The translations under genes and the position numbers were made by a program. From contig NZ_JACVPM010000004.1 of assembly GCF_018881905.1 (NCBI RefSeq), positions 40,803 through 104,802 of the forward strand: DNA of 64,000 bases, read 5' to 3'. Every line of letters begins with the position of its first letter. Position 1 is the stretch's first letter. Below are positions 56,899 to 64,000 of the stretch, piece after piece. The notes under the pieces were generated by a model. The model made no database searches, was not told the DNA's origin, and saw only the letters and a program-made list of their open reading frames with translations. The stretch comes from Polynucleobacter sp. MG-27-Goln-C1. GTDB lineage: Bacteria; Pseudomonadota; Gammaproteobacteria; Burkholderiales; Burkholderiaceae.

Positions 56899-56910
56899 AA
56901 TACTAGTATT
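56899..56910. repeat. 12-bp palindrome between fbpB and fbpC
   Basis: A perfect AATACTAGTATT in the 81-bp region between the divergent iron-transport genes, about 20 bp before the ATPase start. Possible operator; no known consensus matched. Confidence 0.35.
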
Positions 56911-56928
56911 AATGAGAAAATTATAGGG

Positions 56929-57999
56929 ATGAACTCCGCTCACGCACTGCTTTCCATCAAAGGACTCGAAATCGACTACCCAAGTCGAGATGGTCAGGGT
57001 CGCGTCACTGCAGTTAAAGCCCTCCAGCTTGATCTTGCCCAAGGAGAAATTGGCTGCCTACTAGGCTCTTCTGGTTGCGGTAAATCTACTGTCCTGAGAG
57101 CAATTTGTGGGTTTGAGCCTGTTAAAGCAGGAGAAATCCTCCTCCGCGATCAGGTCGTGAGCTCTACCTCTATCCACATCCCACCAAACCAAAGAAAAGT
57201 AGGCATGGTCTTTCAGGACTTTGCCCTCTTCCCTCACCTCAACGTTTTAGAGAACATTGCCTTTGGCTTGCAACACTTACCAAGCAAGCAAAGATCTTCT
57301 GTGGCGCTTGAGTGGCTCAAGCGCGTGTCCCTCGCAGATAAAGCTGATGCCTATCCTCATGAGCTCAGTGGTGGGCAACAGCAACGTGTGGCGCTAGCCA
57401 GAGCAATGGCACCAGAACCAGATTTAATTTTGCTTGATGAGCCCTTCTCTAGTTTAGATATTGAACTCAGAGAGCGTCTTGCGGGTGAGATGCGGGAGAT
57501 CCTCAAAGCTAACAACATTACTGCCCTACTAGTAACTCATGATCAATTTGAGGCCTTTGCGATTGCAGATAAAGTCGGCGTGATGACAGACGGCAAAGTC
57601 TTGCAGTGGGATATCCCATATGAGCTGTATCACAAGCCAGTCAATCGCTATATTGCGGACTTCATTGGTCGTGGAGTATTTGTTAAGGGAGTTGTGCAGG
57701 CCAATAACAAAGTGAATATTGAGTTGGGTGAACTCGACTTAGAGGAAGATCGCAGTAAAGAGGTCGGAAAAGAAATCGATGTCCTCTTACGGGCTGATGA
57801 TATTCAGCATGATGACAACAGCACCTTGCTTGCAGAGGTTGTGCGTAAGACCTTTAGAGGCGCTGACTTTCTGTATACCCTCAAACTAGCATCCGGCACT
57901 GAGATTTTTGCTTTTGTACCGAGCCACCATGATCATGCGATTGGTGAAAAGATTGGCATCCACTTAGTGGCTGATCACGTTGTGACATTTAGCGACTAA
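56929..57999 (+). CDS. fbpC: Iron(III) ABC transporter ATPase (FbpC type)
   Basis: About 356 aa from ATG 56929 (MNSAHALLSIKGLEIDYPS). A TTG 33 bp earlier would add 11 unusual residues. Walker A GSSGCGKST, signature LSGGQQQR and Walker B LILLDEPFSSLD are intact, and the C-terminal 120 residues are a TOBE-like regulatory domain (DVLLRADDIQHDD). Works with the fbpB/futA products. It is divergent from them, so a shared regulator is expected. Confidence 0.93.
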   Translation: MNSAHALLSIKGLEIDYPSRDGQGRVTAVKALQLDLAQGEIGCLLGSSGCGKSTVLRAICGFEPVKAGEILLRDQVVSSTSIHIPPNQRKVGMVFQDFALFPHLNVLENIAFGLQHLPSKQRSSVALEWLKRVSLADKADAYPHELSGGQQQRVALARAMAPEPDLILLDEPFSSLDIELRERLAGEMREILKANNITALLVTHDQFEAFAIADKVGVMTDGKVLQWDIPYELYHKPVNRYIADFIGRGVFVKGVVQANNKVNIELGELDLEEDRSKEVGKEIDVLLRADDIQHDDNSTLLAEVVRKTFRGADFLYTLKLASGTEIFAFVPSHHDHAIGEKIGIHLVADHVVTFSD

Positions 58000-58013
58000 G
58001 TATTGCTCTCTTA

Positions 58014-59030
58014 TTAGTAGTATGTCAGCGCAGTAGCTTTGCCCTTAAAGATGCGATAAGAAAATAGGGTGTAGCCCAGGATCGTTGGCAATACCACAAT
58101 TGCGCCCCAGAAAATAACCCATAAAGACTCAGTTGCAGCGGCAGCTTGCCACAAAGTCATTTTTCCAATAATGACGTATGGAAAAATACTGTAGGCGATA
58201 CCAAAAAAAGATAGCCAAAATATTGCTACGACACTAGCAAATGGCAGCCACTCTTTTTTAGATTTCCCCTCTTCCAATGCATCAATAAATCGATAGGTAA
58301 GCATAAAGAAAATTCCAGTAGCGACAGGTACCGGAGAGAGCCAGATGATCTGAGGCCAAGCAAACCACTTATTCATGATTTCAGGACTGAAATACGGGGT
58401 TGCAACGGATACCAAAGCAACACCAAATCCAGTGAGCCATAGACTGATCTTTGCCCATCGAAATGCTTTTTTCTGGAGCTCTCCTTCGGTTTTTAATATC
58501 AGCCAAGTAGAGCCGAGAAGCACATAGCCAGCGGGTAAACACAAACCCACTAATAGTGAAAATAACCACCCTAAAGCTCCAGAATCAAAGCCCACGATTA
58601 GGCGTCCAATCATGATTCCTTGAGATACAGAAGCAACTAGGCTGCCGATATAAAACAGCAAATTCCACAGTGGCTTTTGTTCGATATTTACTTTGACTCT
58701 AAAGTCAAAAGATACCCCTCTCAGAATCAGTCCAAGCAACATAGCAGCAACTGGCAAATATAGCTCGGTCAAAATCACACCATGCGCCAAAGGGAAGGCA
58801 ACCAACAATAGGCCAACGCCTAAGACGATCCATGTTTCATTGGCATCCCAAAAAGGACCAATGGATGCAATCATCATGTCTTTCTCTGCATCGGTACCAC
58901 GGTTGAGCAGCATTCCAATGCCCAAATCATAGCCATCTAAAACAACGTAAGAGAGCATGGCAATGCCCATCGCAACAAAGAAAAATAAAGGCAGCCAGAC
59001 TGAGGCTTGAGTAAGGTCCATGGTGTTCAT
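58014..59030 (-). CDS. cydB: Cytochrome bd-type quinol oxidase subunit II (CydB/CioB)
   Basis: A 338-aa subunit with about nine membrane helices. YVVLDGYDLGIGMLL and IGPFWDANETWIVLGVGLLLVAFP are invariant CydB features; ILRGVSFDFR and YSIFPYVIIGKMTLWQAA agree. Together with CydA it reduces oxygen to water with quinol as donor. It starts 3 bp after the cydA stop. It shows the compact length of the cyanide-insensitive (Cio) type. Confidence 0.94.
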   Translation of the reverse strand: MNTMDLTQASVWLPLFFFVAMGIAMLSYVVLDGYDLGIGMLLNRGTDAEKDMMIASIGPFWDANETWIVLGVGLLLVAFPLAHGVILTELYLPVAAMLLGLILRGVSFDFRVKVNIEQKPLWNLLFYIGSLVASVSQGIMIGRLIVGFDSGALGWLFSLLVGLCLPAGYVLLGSTWLILKTEGELQKKAFRWAKISLWLTGFGVALVSVATPYFSPEIMNKWFAWPQIIWLSPVPVATGIFFMLTYRFIDALEEGKSKKEWLPFASVVAIFWLSFFGIAYSIFPYVIIGKMTLWQAAAATESLWVIFWGAIVVLPTILGYTLFSYRIFKGKATALTYY

Positions 59031-59033
59031 AGA

Positions 59034-60395
59034 TTAAGCGCCAAAGGGACTAAAAGAGGAGTCTGATTTCTTGGGAGTCAATTGACTTTGAGCATCCTGA
59101 CTATCAGCCTGGCGGGCCAAATAAAACACTACCCAAATATAGGCGAACAGTAGCCCCACATAAAGCGTCAGATAAGCGAATAGCGTTGAAAAGACCATGC
59201 TCGATGGCAAAGTAGTTACTGCTTGAGCAGTGGTGAGCACGCCTGTGACAAGGTAAGGTTGCCGCCCAATCTCAGTGACATACCAACCTGCCAATACAGC
59301 CACCCAGCCAGAGAAAGTCATTAATACCAGTACTTTTGCCATCAATCTAGGAAGCTGTCGATCTTGCCGCAACTGCCAACGCGCTAGCCATGAAAATATC
59401 AGCATCAATACGCCGACGCCAACCATCACACGAAAAGCAAAGAACACTGGGGCGACTGGTGGGATCTTATCTCCAAATTGGTTCAATCCTTTTACCTCTC
59501 CATCCCAGCTATGCGTGAGATATAGAGAGGCCAACTTCGGAATGCTAATCTCGTAATCATTGGTACGGGTTTGCTGATTAGGTATTGCAAAAATGACAGC
59601 AGGAACACCAGCGCCACCTTCCCATATACCCTCCATGGCAGCAAGCTTGGCAGGCTGATGGTGAAGCGTATTCAGACCGTGCGCATCACCCAACATGATC
59701 TGAATAGGAATTAAAACAGCAGCCACAGTAAGTGAAATCTTCATCACCAGAAAATTGGCCGGTGAGCGGCTATTACGTAAATAGCGATAGGCGGAAATTC
59801 CAGCCAAAAAGAATGATACCGTTAGAAATGAAGCCAATAACATATGACCTAAACGGTATGGCATAGATGGATTAAAAATGATCGCCATCCAATCAACAGC
59901 ATGCGCCCTGCCATCAATCATGATGAAGCCTTGCGGGGTTTGCATCCAAGAATTTAAAGCAATGATCCAAAACGCAGAGAGGCTTGTACCAAAAGCCACT
60001 AAAAATGTTGCAACGGTATGCATTAAGGGAGACACTCGCTTGGCACCAAACAACATCACACCCAAAAAGGTAGCCTCAAGAAAAAACGCCGTTAACACTT
60101 CATAGGCTAGCAAAGGTCCTGCAATATTCCCAACAGTTTCCATATAGCCAGGCCAGTTCGTACCGAACTGAAAGCTCATCGTGATGCCACTGACCACACC
60201 CAAGGCAAAGGTCAAGGCAAAAATCTTGACCCAAAACTGATAGGCCTCACGCCAATAATCCAAACCAGTTCGGATATGCTGAATCTTAAAAAAGAAGAGA
60301 AACCATCCCAGCGCAATTGAAATGGTTGGAAAGAGGATATGGAAAGAAATATTCGCACCAAACTGAATACGACTAAATAAAAGGGAATCGAGCAC
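59034..60395 (-). CDS. cydA: Cytochrome bd-type quinol oxidase subunit I (CydA/CioA)
   Basis: The protein should start at GTG 60395 (MLDSLLFSRIQFGANISFHILFP), giving 453 aa. The longest frame (from 60425) adds 10 residues, but an AGGAG lies 5 nt before the GTG and the protein then begins like other CydA proteins. His18 (in SFHILFP) and further helix histidines bind haem; GRQPY is present. The chain is about 70 residues shorter than E. coli CydA (522), so it has the short quinol loop of the CIO class, often cyanide-insensitive. An oxidase for low-oxygen conditions. Confidence 0.93.
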   Translation of the reverse strand: MLDSLLFSRIQFGANISFHILFPTISIALGWFLFFFKIQHIRTGLDYWREAYQFWVKIFALTFALGVVSGITMSFQFGTNWPGYMETVGNIAGPLLAYEVLTAFFLEATFLGVMLFGAKRVSPLMHTVATFLVAFGTSLSAFWIIALNSWMQTPQGFIMIDGRAHAVDWMAIIFNPSMPYRLGHMLLASFLTVSFFLAGISAYRYLRNSRSPANFLVMKISLTVAAVLIPIQIMLGDAHGLNTLHHQPAKLAAMEGIWEGGAGVPAVIFAIPNQQTRTNDYEISIPKLASLYLTHSWDGEVKGLNQFGDKIPPVAPVFFAFRVMVGVGVLMLIFSWLARWQLRQDRQLPRLMAKVLVLMTFSGWVAVLAGWYVTEIGRQPYLVTGVLTTAQAVTTLPSSMVFSTLFAYLTLYVGLLFAYIWVVFYLARQADSQDAQSQLTPKKSDSSFSPFGA

Positions 60396-60408
60396 GACTA
60401 CTCCTAGT

Positions 60409-60431
60409 AATTGAAGGTTCTGCATTCAATT
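60409..60431. repeat. Inverted repeat just upstream of cydA
   Basis: Arms AATTGAA / TTCAATT with a 9-nt centre, ending 14 bp before the GTG start of cydA. It could be an operator for an oxygen regulator, but it does not fit the FNR consensus. Confidence 0.35.
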
Positions 60432-60485
60432 GTGGCACCAATTAAATAATGCCGCTCACACCATGCGGTTTAAACCCCCTACAAT

Positions 60486-61037
60486 ATGCTGATGTTGATA
60501 CAAATCGCCAATCTCATTCTTCAGGTACTCGTTAGCATTGTTGCGGGAGCCTGCCTTTTACGCTGCTATTTACAGTGGCTTGCCTTCAATTTAGGTGCGG
60601 GGCAAAGCAAGTCCATTGGTGCTTATATTCTGCCTTTAAGCAACTGGATTGTTCTTCCACTAAGACGCTTCATACCTAGTATTGGTCGCTTTGATCTAGC
60701 GAGTTGCGTCGCAGCCTATCTTTTAATTTTGTGCAAGATTACGATCCTGCTATTTATCTCTGGCGCCACCTCAATAGATGTCTCTTGGTTAGCACTTGCA
60801 CTGATTGATCTACTTGACCTGACCTTATCGGGTCTAGTTGGTCTAGTTTTTGCCAGCATCATTCTTTCTTGGGTTGGTGCAGGGACTCAAATTCAGTTCT
60901 TAGTGTCGCTATTAGTTGACCCCCTACTCACTCCAATTAGGAAAGCAATACCCAACTTTGGCGCCCTTGATTTATCACCCCTGGTATTACTGTTGATTCT
61001 GCAAGTACTTCAGATTGTGATGGGCAATCTTAGATAG
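60486..61037 (+). CDS. YggT family membrane protein
   Basis: A 183-aa protein with two YggT repeats, each of two membrane helices (LLRCYLQWLAFNLGAGQSKSIGAYILPLSNWIVLPLRRFIP; FLVSLLVDPLLTPIRKAIPNFGALDLSPLVLLLIL). Found in most bacteria, role in membrane or osmotic homeostasis. It is divergent from cydA. The start may be either of two near ATGs. Confidence 0.87.
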   Translation: MLMLIQIANLILQVLVSIVAGACLLRCYLQWLAFNLGAGQSKSIGAYILPLSNWIVLPLRRFIPSIGRFDLASCVAAYLLILCKITILLFISGATSIDVSWLALALIDLLDLTLSGLVGLVFASIILSWVGAGTQIQFLVSLLVDPLLTPIRKAIPNFGALDLSPLVLLLILQVLQIVMGNLR

Positions 61038-61053
61038 CTGATTAAGTCTTATT

Positions 61054-62883
61054 TCATTCTAGGTTTTCCCGAATGACTTTAATGAAGTGTTCGCCATAGC
61101 GCTCCAACTTGGCTTGCCCAACCCCACCAATACGACTGAATTGATCTAAGGTAGTTGGCGTAGAGTTAACCATCTCCTGCAAAGTACTGTCATGAAAAAT
61201 TACGTAGGGTGGCACGCCTTGTTCGCGCGCTAGTTCAGTACGTTTAGCCTTGAGCGCCTCCCACAAGTTTTCATCTGCAATATTGCTAAAGGGGTGTGTA
61301 GAACCTTTCTTTACTCCGGACTTTGTAGTCTTACTCTTGGAGTAACTCGTTTCTTTTCGCAGCCAAACCTCTTGCTCTCCACGCAACACTGGCAAAGCAA
61401 TGTCATCCACTAGCTTTAAGCCACCGTGCAATGCAATATCAGCATCTAAGTAACCGCCTGCTACCAATTGACGATAGACACTATTCCACTGGGCCTGATT
61501 GAGCTCTGCACCAATACCAAATGTACTCACTTGCTCATGAAAAAATTGCTTCACCCTAGAGGTTACTTTACCTAAGAGCACATCAATTAAATGGGTTACG
61601 CCAAAACGCTGACCCGTTCGATAGACGCATGACAATGCTTTTTGCACTTCATGTGTGGCATTCCAGGTAGCCACTGGCTCTAGGCAGTTATCGCAATTAC
61701 CACAGCTACCGGCATGCGTTTCTCCAAAGTAGCGCAAGATCGCTTGATGGCGGCATGTCGTGGATTCGCAGAAGCCCAATAGCGCATTGAGTTTTTGGCG
61801 CTCTACCCGCTTACGATCTTCAGAAGCTTCACCACCATCCACCATTTGTCGCAAGCTCACTACATCCCCAAATCCGTAAGCCATCCAGGCGTTTGCAGGC
61901 AAGCCATCACGCCCTGCCCGTCCAGTTTCCTGGTAGTAACCTTCCATACTTTTGGGTAGATCTAGATGGGCAACAAAGCGGACATTAGGCTTATCAATAC
62001 CCATACCAAACGCTACAGTTGCGACCATGATGACGCCTTCTTCACGCAAGAAGCGTTTTTGATTTGTACTACGCGTTTCAACACTTAGTCCTGCGTGATA
62101 CGGCATGGCATCCCACCCACGGTCTTGTAACCATTGCGCAGTTTCTTCTACGCTGCGACGCGATAGGCAATAAATAATTCCTGAGTCATCGGCATGCTCG
62201 GCATTTAAAAAGTGCTCTAACTGTTGTTTGGCACTCTGCTTTTGTAGAACTCGATACTTAATGTTGGGACGATCAAAGCTAGAGACAAACTGCTCGGCAG
62301 ATTCCAGAGACAGGCGCTCTACGATTTCTGCTCGGGTTGGCGCATCCGCAGTAGCTGTTAAGGCGATACGTGGCACCTGAGGAAATCGTTCATGCAAAAC
62401 AGTTAACTGGCGATATTCAGGACGGAAATCATGACCCCATTGCGAAACACAGTGCGCCTCATCAATAGCGAACAAGGCAATTCCGGGGCCAGCATTGAGT
62501 CTATCGAGTATCGATAGAAACCCAGGATTCATCAGACGCTCTGGCGCCACATAGATCAAGTCAAGATCTCCAGCTAGCAGTTGGGTGGTAACTTGTTGAG
62601 ATGTTGCCGCATCCAGGCTGGAGTTGAGAAACGAAGCCTTAACACCAAGCTGGGTTAAGGCATCCACTTGATCTTGCATTAGCGCAATCAAGGGTGAAAC
62701 CACTACCCCCACACCGCGGCGAATGAGTGAGGGAATTTGATAGCACAGTGATTTACCGGCGCCAGTCGGCATTAGGACTAAGGCATCCCCGCCCGCTATT
62801 ACATGCTCAACAATAGATTCTTGAGAACCTCTAAATTGATCAAAGCCAAAAACATCATGAAGTACTTGGCGGCTCGACTGCAA
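61054..62883 (-). CDS. recQ: ATP-dependent DNA helicase RecQ
   Basis: About 609 aa from TTG 62883 ([21 protein letters not shown]). The longest frame starts at GTG 62916 but that codon lies in the arm of an intrinsic terminator. AAAGGAG is 8 nt from the TTG and decides the start. Walker A is [13 protein letters not shown] appears as [16 protein letters not shown], helicase motifs V-VI are [10 protein letters not shown] and [10 protein letters not shown]. The RecQ-Ct zinc site CR..C...SCGNCDNC and the HRDC domain at the end are present. It acts in RecF-pathway recombination and in fork repair. Confidence 0.95.
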   Translation of the reverse strand: MQSSRQVLHDVFGFDQFRGSQESIVEHVIAGGDALVLMPTGAGKSLCYQIPSLIRRGVGVVVSPLIALMQDQVDALTQLGVKASFLNSSLDAATSQQVTTQLLAGDLDLIYVAPERLMNPGFLSILDRLNAGPGIALFAIDEAHCVSQWGHDFRPEYRQLTVLHERFPQVPRIALTATADAPTRAEIVERLSLESAEQFVSSFDRPNIKYRVLQKQSAKQQLEHFLNAEHADDSGIIYCLSRRSVEETAQWLQDRGWDAMPYHAGLSVETRSTNQKRFLREEGVIMVATVAFGMGIDKPNVRFVAHLDLPKSMEGYYQETGRAGRDGLPANAWMAYGFGDVVSLRQMVDGGEASEDRKRVERQKLNALLGFCESTTCRHQAILRYFGETHAGSCGNCDNCLEPVATWNATHEVQKALSCVYRTGQRFGVTHLIDVLLGKVTSRVKQFFHEQVSTFGIGAELNQAQWNSVYRQLVAGGYLDADIALHGGLKLVDDIALPVLRGEQEVWLRKETSYSKSKTTKSGVKKGSTHPFSNIADENLWEALKAKRTELAREQGVPPYVIFHDSTLQEMVNSTPTTLDQFSRIGGVGQAKLERYGEHFIKVIRENLE

Positions 62884-62902
62884 CAGTAATGCTCCTTTGG
62901 AA

Positions 62903-62932
62903 TAAAAAAGCCCCACGTCATGGCGGGGCTTG
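62903..62932 (-). terminator. Intrinsic terminator right before the recQ ribosome-binding site
   Basis: On the minus strand, stem AAGCCCC / GGGGCTT with a 10-nt loop, followed by six T. The recQ Shine-Dalgarno starts 5 nt after it, so transcripts entering from the right must read through. Confidence 0.85.
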
Positions 62933-63073
62933 ATGAATATCTTCTTTGTCCTTACAAACGCAGAATCTGGCTGGCGGAAAGGGTGACTTAACCTTGCATT
63001 GTATAGATTTAGACAGTGGTGGATTAAGCAAGAGCCGTTAGATGCACTAAACCTCTGATTAATTAGAATAAAT
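62933..63073. other. Non-coding stretch upstream of recQ
   Basis: No protein-like frame. A possible minus-strand -10 (TATACA, 63000-63005) would give a leader or small RNA of about 90 nt ending at the terminator before recQ; no clear -35. Part of the AT-richer accessory end. Confidence 0.35.
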
Positions 63074-63095
63074 ATTCATTACTTAAGTGATGAAT
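63074..63095. repeat. Palindrome, left copy of a flanking pair
   Basis: A 22-bp near-perfect palindrome (one G-T position) with core CATTACTTAAGTGATG, overlapping the first possible ATG of the region at 63090. It matches the right copy at 63518-63539 in 15 of 16 core bases. Confidence 0.7.
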
Positions 63096-63205
63096 CCCAT
63101 TGGATTGCCTGAATCCTTCCAGTCATATCCAAGCGCTTTCATTCTGTTATGGGGACAAATTTTGGTAGCGCAGCACTTAATGGCGTCCAAGGCACATAAA
63201 ACCAA

Positions 63206-63514
63206 GTGGGATGGCGGACGCTACCTCATTCAAAAGCTATATTGGCGTTGTCTGCACTTATGCTACTTAATGATATAAAAAAATCAAAAGAGAAAGCTGA
63301 TGATTTGAATGAATTAGCAAAAGCAACCTACATCTTTTCAAATAGCTCAGTTAATGACGCTGAGCTTGGTGAGCTCTTACTAATGCCATCTACAAAAGCG
63401 TTGGAAGCAATAAAGCAACGTAGAGAGCCTTATGAAGCTGCGTGGAATGAATGGCTCACTACAGATATTGATGTTGATAAACTTGCTTCTATAGTTCTTA
63501 CTAAATCACAGTAA
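63206..63514 (+). CDS. Small hypothetical protein near the tRNA-Lys fragment
   Basis: A 102-aa frame from GTG 63206, or shorter from an ATG at 63263 (MLLNDIKKSKEK). The product is helical and charged (KSKEKADDLNELAKATYIF; ALEAIKQRREPYEAAWNEWL). I do not recognise a family. Base use is more AT-rich than in neighbouring core genes. An overlapping 63-aa frame from 63087 is less gene-like and I leave it out. Its stop is 3 bp before the second palindrome. Confidence 0.4.
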   Translation: MGWRTLPHSKAILALSALMLLNDIKKSKEKADDLNELAKATYIFSNSSVNDAELGELLLMPSTKALEAIKQRREPYEAAWNEWLTTDIDVDKLASIVLTKSQ

Positions 63515-63517
63515 GAA

Positions 63518-63539
63518 AAGCATTACTTAAGTAATGCTT
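63518..63539. repeat. Palindrome, right copy of a flanking pair
   Basis: A perfect 22-bp palindrome, centre at 63528/63529, core CATTACTTAAGTAATG, 3 bp after the stop of the small ORF. It lacks a T run, so a simple terminator is unlikely. Confidence 0.75.
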
Positions 63540-63630
63540 GCAATGTAATGAAAGAATTAGTTAAAAACACACTTTGAAACACACCATTTTTAAGTTATTG
63601 ATTTTAATAGTAATTTACTAGGGTTATGTA

Positions 63631-63675
63631 CTTTTAATCCGTTGGTCGCGAGTTCGAATCTCGCCCGACCCACCA
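63631..63675 (+). pseudogene. 3' fragment of tRNA-Lys(UUU), probable attachment-site scar
   Basis: The sequence begins at the anticodon loop CTTTTAA (anticodon TTT at 63633-63635) and runs through the stem arm TCCGT, variable region, a T arm with GCGAG / CTCGC around TTCGAAT, the acceptor arm CCGACCC, discriminator A and encoded CCA. The 5' half (acceptor, D arm, 5' anticodon stem) is missing: bases 63626-63630 do not pair with TCCGT. Such 3'-half remnants are left when an element integrates at a tRNA 3' end. Confidence 0.85.
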
Positions 63676-63685
63676 AGTATTACTA

Positions 63686-63711
63686 AGCCTCGCTCTGCGG
63701 GGCTTTTTTAT
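63686..63711 (+). terminator. Terminator behind the tRNA-Lys fragment
   Basis: Stem AGCCTCGC / GCGGGGCT with a TCT loop (one G-U pair), then at least five T. This is probably the native terminator of the original tRNA-Lys gene. Confidence 0.85.
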
Positions 63712-64000
63712 TTCTAGAGCGCTGAGTTTGGGTGAGATAGCATCGGTCAGCTAGACCGTTAGTCGATTGCGCCAGATCATCGGATAACCAAACCGTTGGT
63801 GATTGGAATAAGTTGAATAAACAAATAAGTCGCTACCCCCAGGGGTGTCCATCCGGTTGGGGGGGTATAGCGATAGTTATGAGGGCGCTATACAAATGGT
63901 TTAGAAATTTCTGACTTGATTTTAAACAGCGTTGAAATTAGAAATATTCAGATTGCCCAACGGACCAACGATCCGTTGGTCTTTGAATGTCTGCTAAAGA
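63712..64000. other. Gene-free repeat-rich stretch to the window end
   Basis: No gene-like frame. It holds the inverted repeats at 63831-63893, palindromes ACCAA/TTGGT (63787-63800) and GACCAACG/CGTTGGTC (63963-63981), and three copies of CCGTTGGT counting the one in the tRNA fragment (63639, 63793, 63973). May be the start of an integrated element or its attachment region. Confidence 0.5.
63831..63893. repeat. Overlapping inverted repeats with alternative pairings
   Basis: Arm 1 CGCTACCCCC (63831-63840) pairs with arm 2 GGGGGTATAGCG (63861-63872, 2-nt bulge), while the GTATAGCG end of arm 2 (63865-63872) also pairs exactly with arm 3 CGCTATAC (63886-63893). The two structures exclude each other. 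Confidence 0.6.

Noticed and set aside
63087..63278. A 63-aa frame from 63087 as a gene
   Set aside because: The product has no recognisable pattern, overlaps the more gene-like frame at 63206, and its start lies within the left palindrome.

Overview
The window looks like part of the chromosome of a small-genome freshwater betaproteobacterium of the family Burkholderiaceae, most likely Polynucleobacter or a close relative. This rests on the moderate base composition, the gene order rimP-nusA-infB-rbfA-truB-typA-tex, the Bug/TctC-type solute receptor, the YejABEF-type transporter and the FNR-type (TTGAT-N4-ATCAA) boxes. No 16S rRNA is present, so the genus is an inference. Almost all of the window is ordinary, tightly packed core genome; the last ~1 kb differs (AT-rich, few genes, repeats, a tRNA fragment).

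Layout. 1-13013 (minus strand): a translation/transcription block holding tex (its last codons lie beyond the left edge), typA, truB, rbfA, infB, nusA and rimP, preceded by rluB and scpB. rimP-nusA-infB-rbfA-truB is a tight operon with a three-hairpin leader that ends in a strong intrinsic terminator. 13217-20610: a patatin-like lipoprotein, an NlpC/P60 protein without its catalytic cysteine, and a four-gene YejABEF-type peptide importer. 20661-27015 (plus): fabI, chrA, then a hydratase / MmgE-PrpD / citramalyl-CoA-lyase-like / Bug-receptor group that looks like a C5-C6 carboxylic acid catabolic unit. 27102-30687 (minus): a GT83 glycosyltransferase, a sialidase-like protein and a membrane protein, probably an envelope glycan operon. 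30873-32489: fccAB, flavocytochrome c sulfide dehydrogenase. 32539-43083: DUF3422 and a membrane-tethered TAXI receptor, a pirin, an altronate-dehydratase-family enzyme, cbpA-cbpM, an APC permease, an ABC-F protein and a P-loop kinase.

43145-52434: ompW under two FNR-type boxes, hemN, a FAD dehydrogenase, yaeQ-PIN, a luciferase-like monooxygenase, several small genes (DUF1653-like, slyX, phage-holin-like membrane protein, yjdM, ydcH) and an AsmA protein. 52666-61037: a histone H1-like tail fused to an acidic domain, a small lipoprotein, an iron(III) ABC importer (receptor, permease, divergent ATPase), a cyanide-insensitive-type bd oxidase (cydAB) and yggT. 61054-62883: recQ.

62933-64000 is the accessory-looking end. 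A small ORF region is bracketed by two related 22-bp palindromes. It is followed by the 3' part of a tRNA-Lys(UUU), starting at its anticodon loop and followed by a terminator, which is the signature of an integration site. Beyond it is a gene-free stretch of inverted repeats. The integrase or island that would explain this lies outside the window or has been lost.

Physiology suggested: aerobic to microaerobic heterotrophy with carboxylic acid and peptide uptake, bd-type respiration, sulfide oxidation as an auxiliary electron source, and iron(III) import. No CRISPR array, complete IS element, rRNA or complete tRNA was seen.
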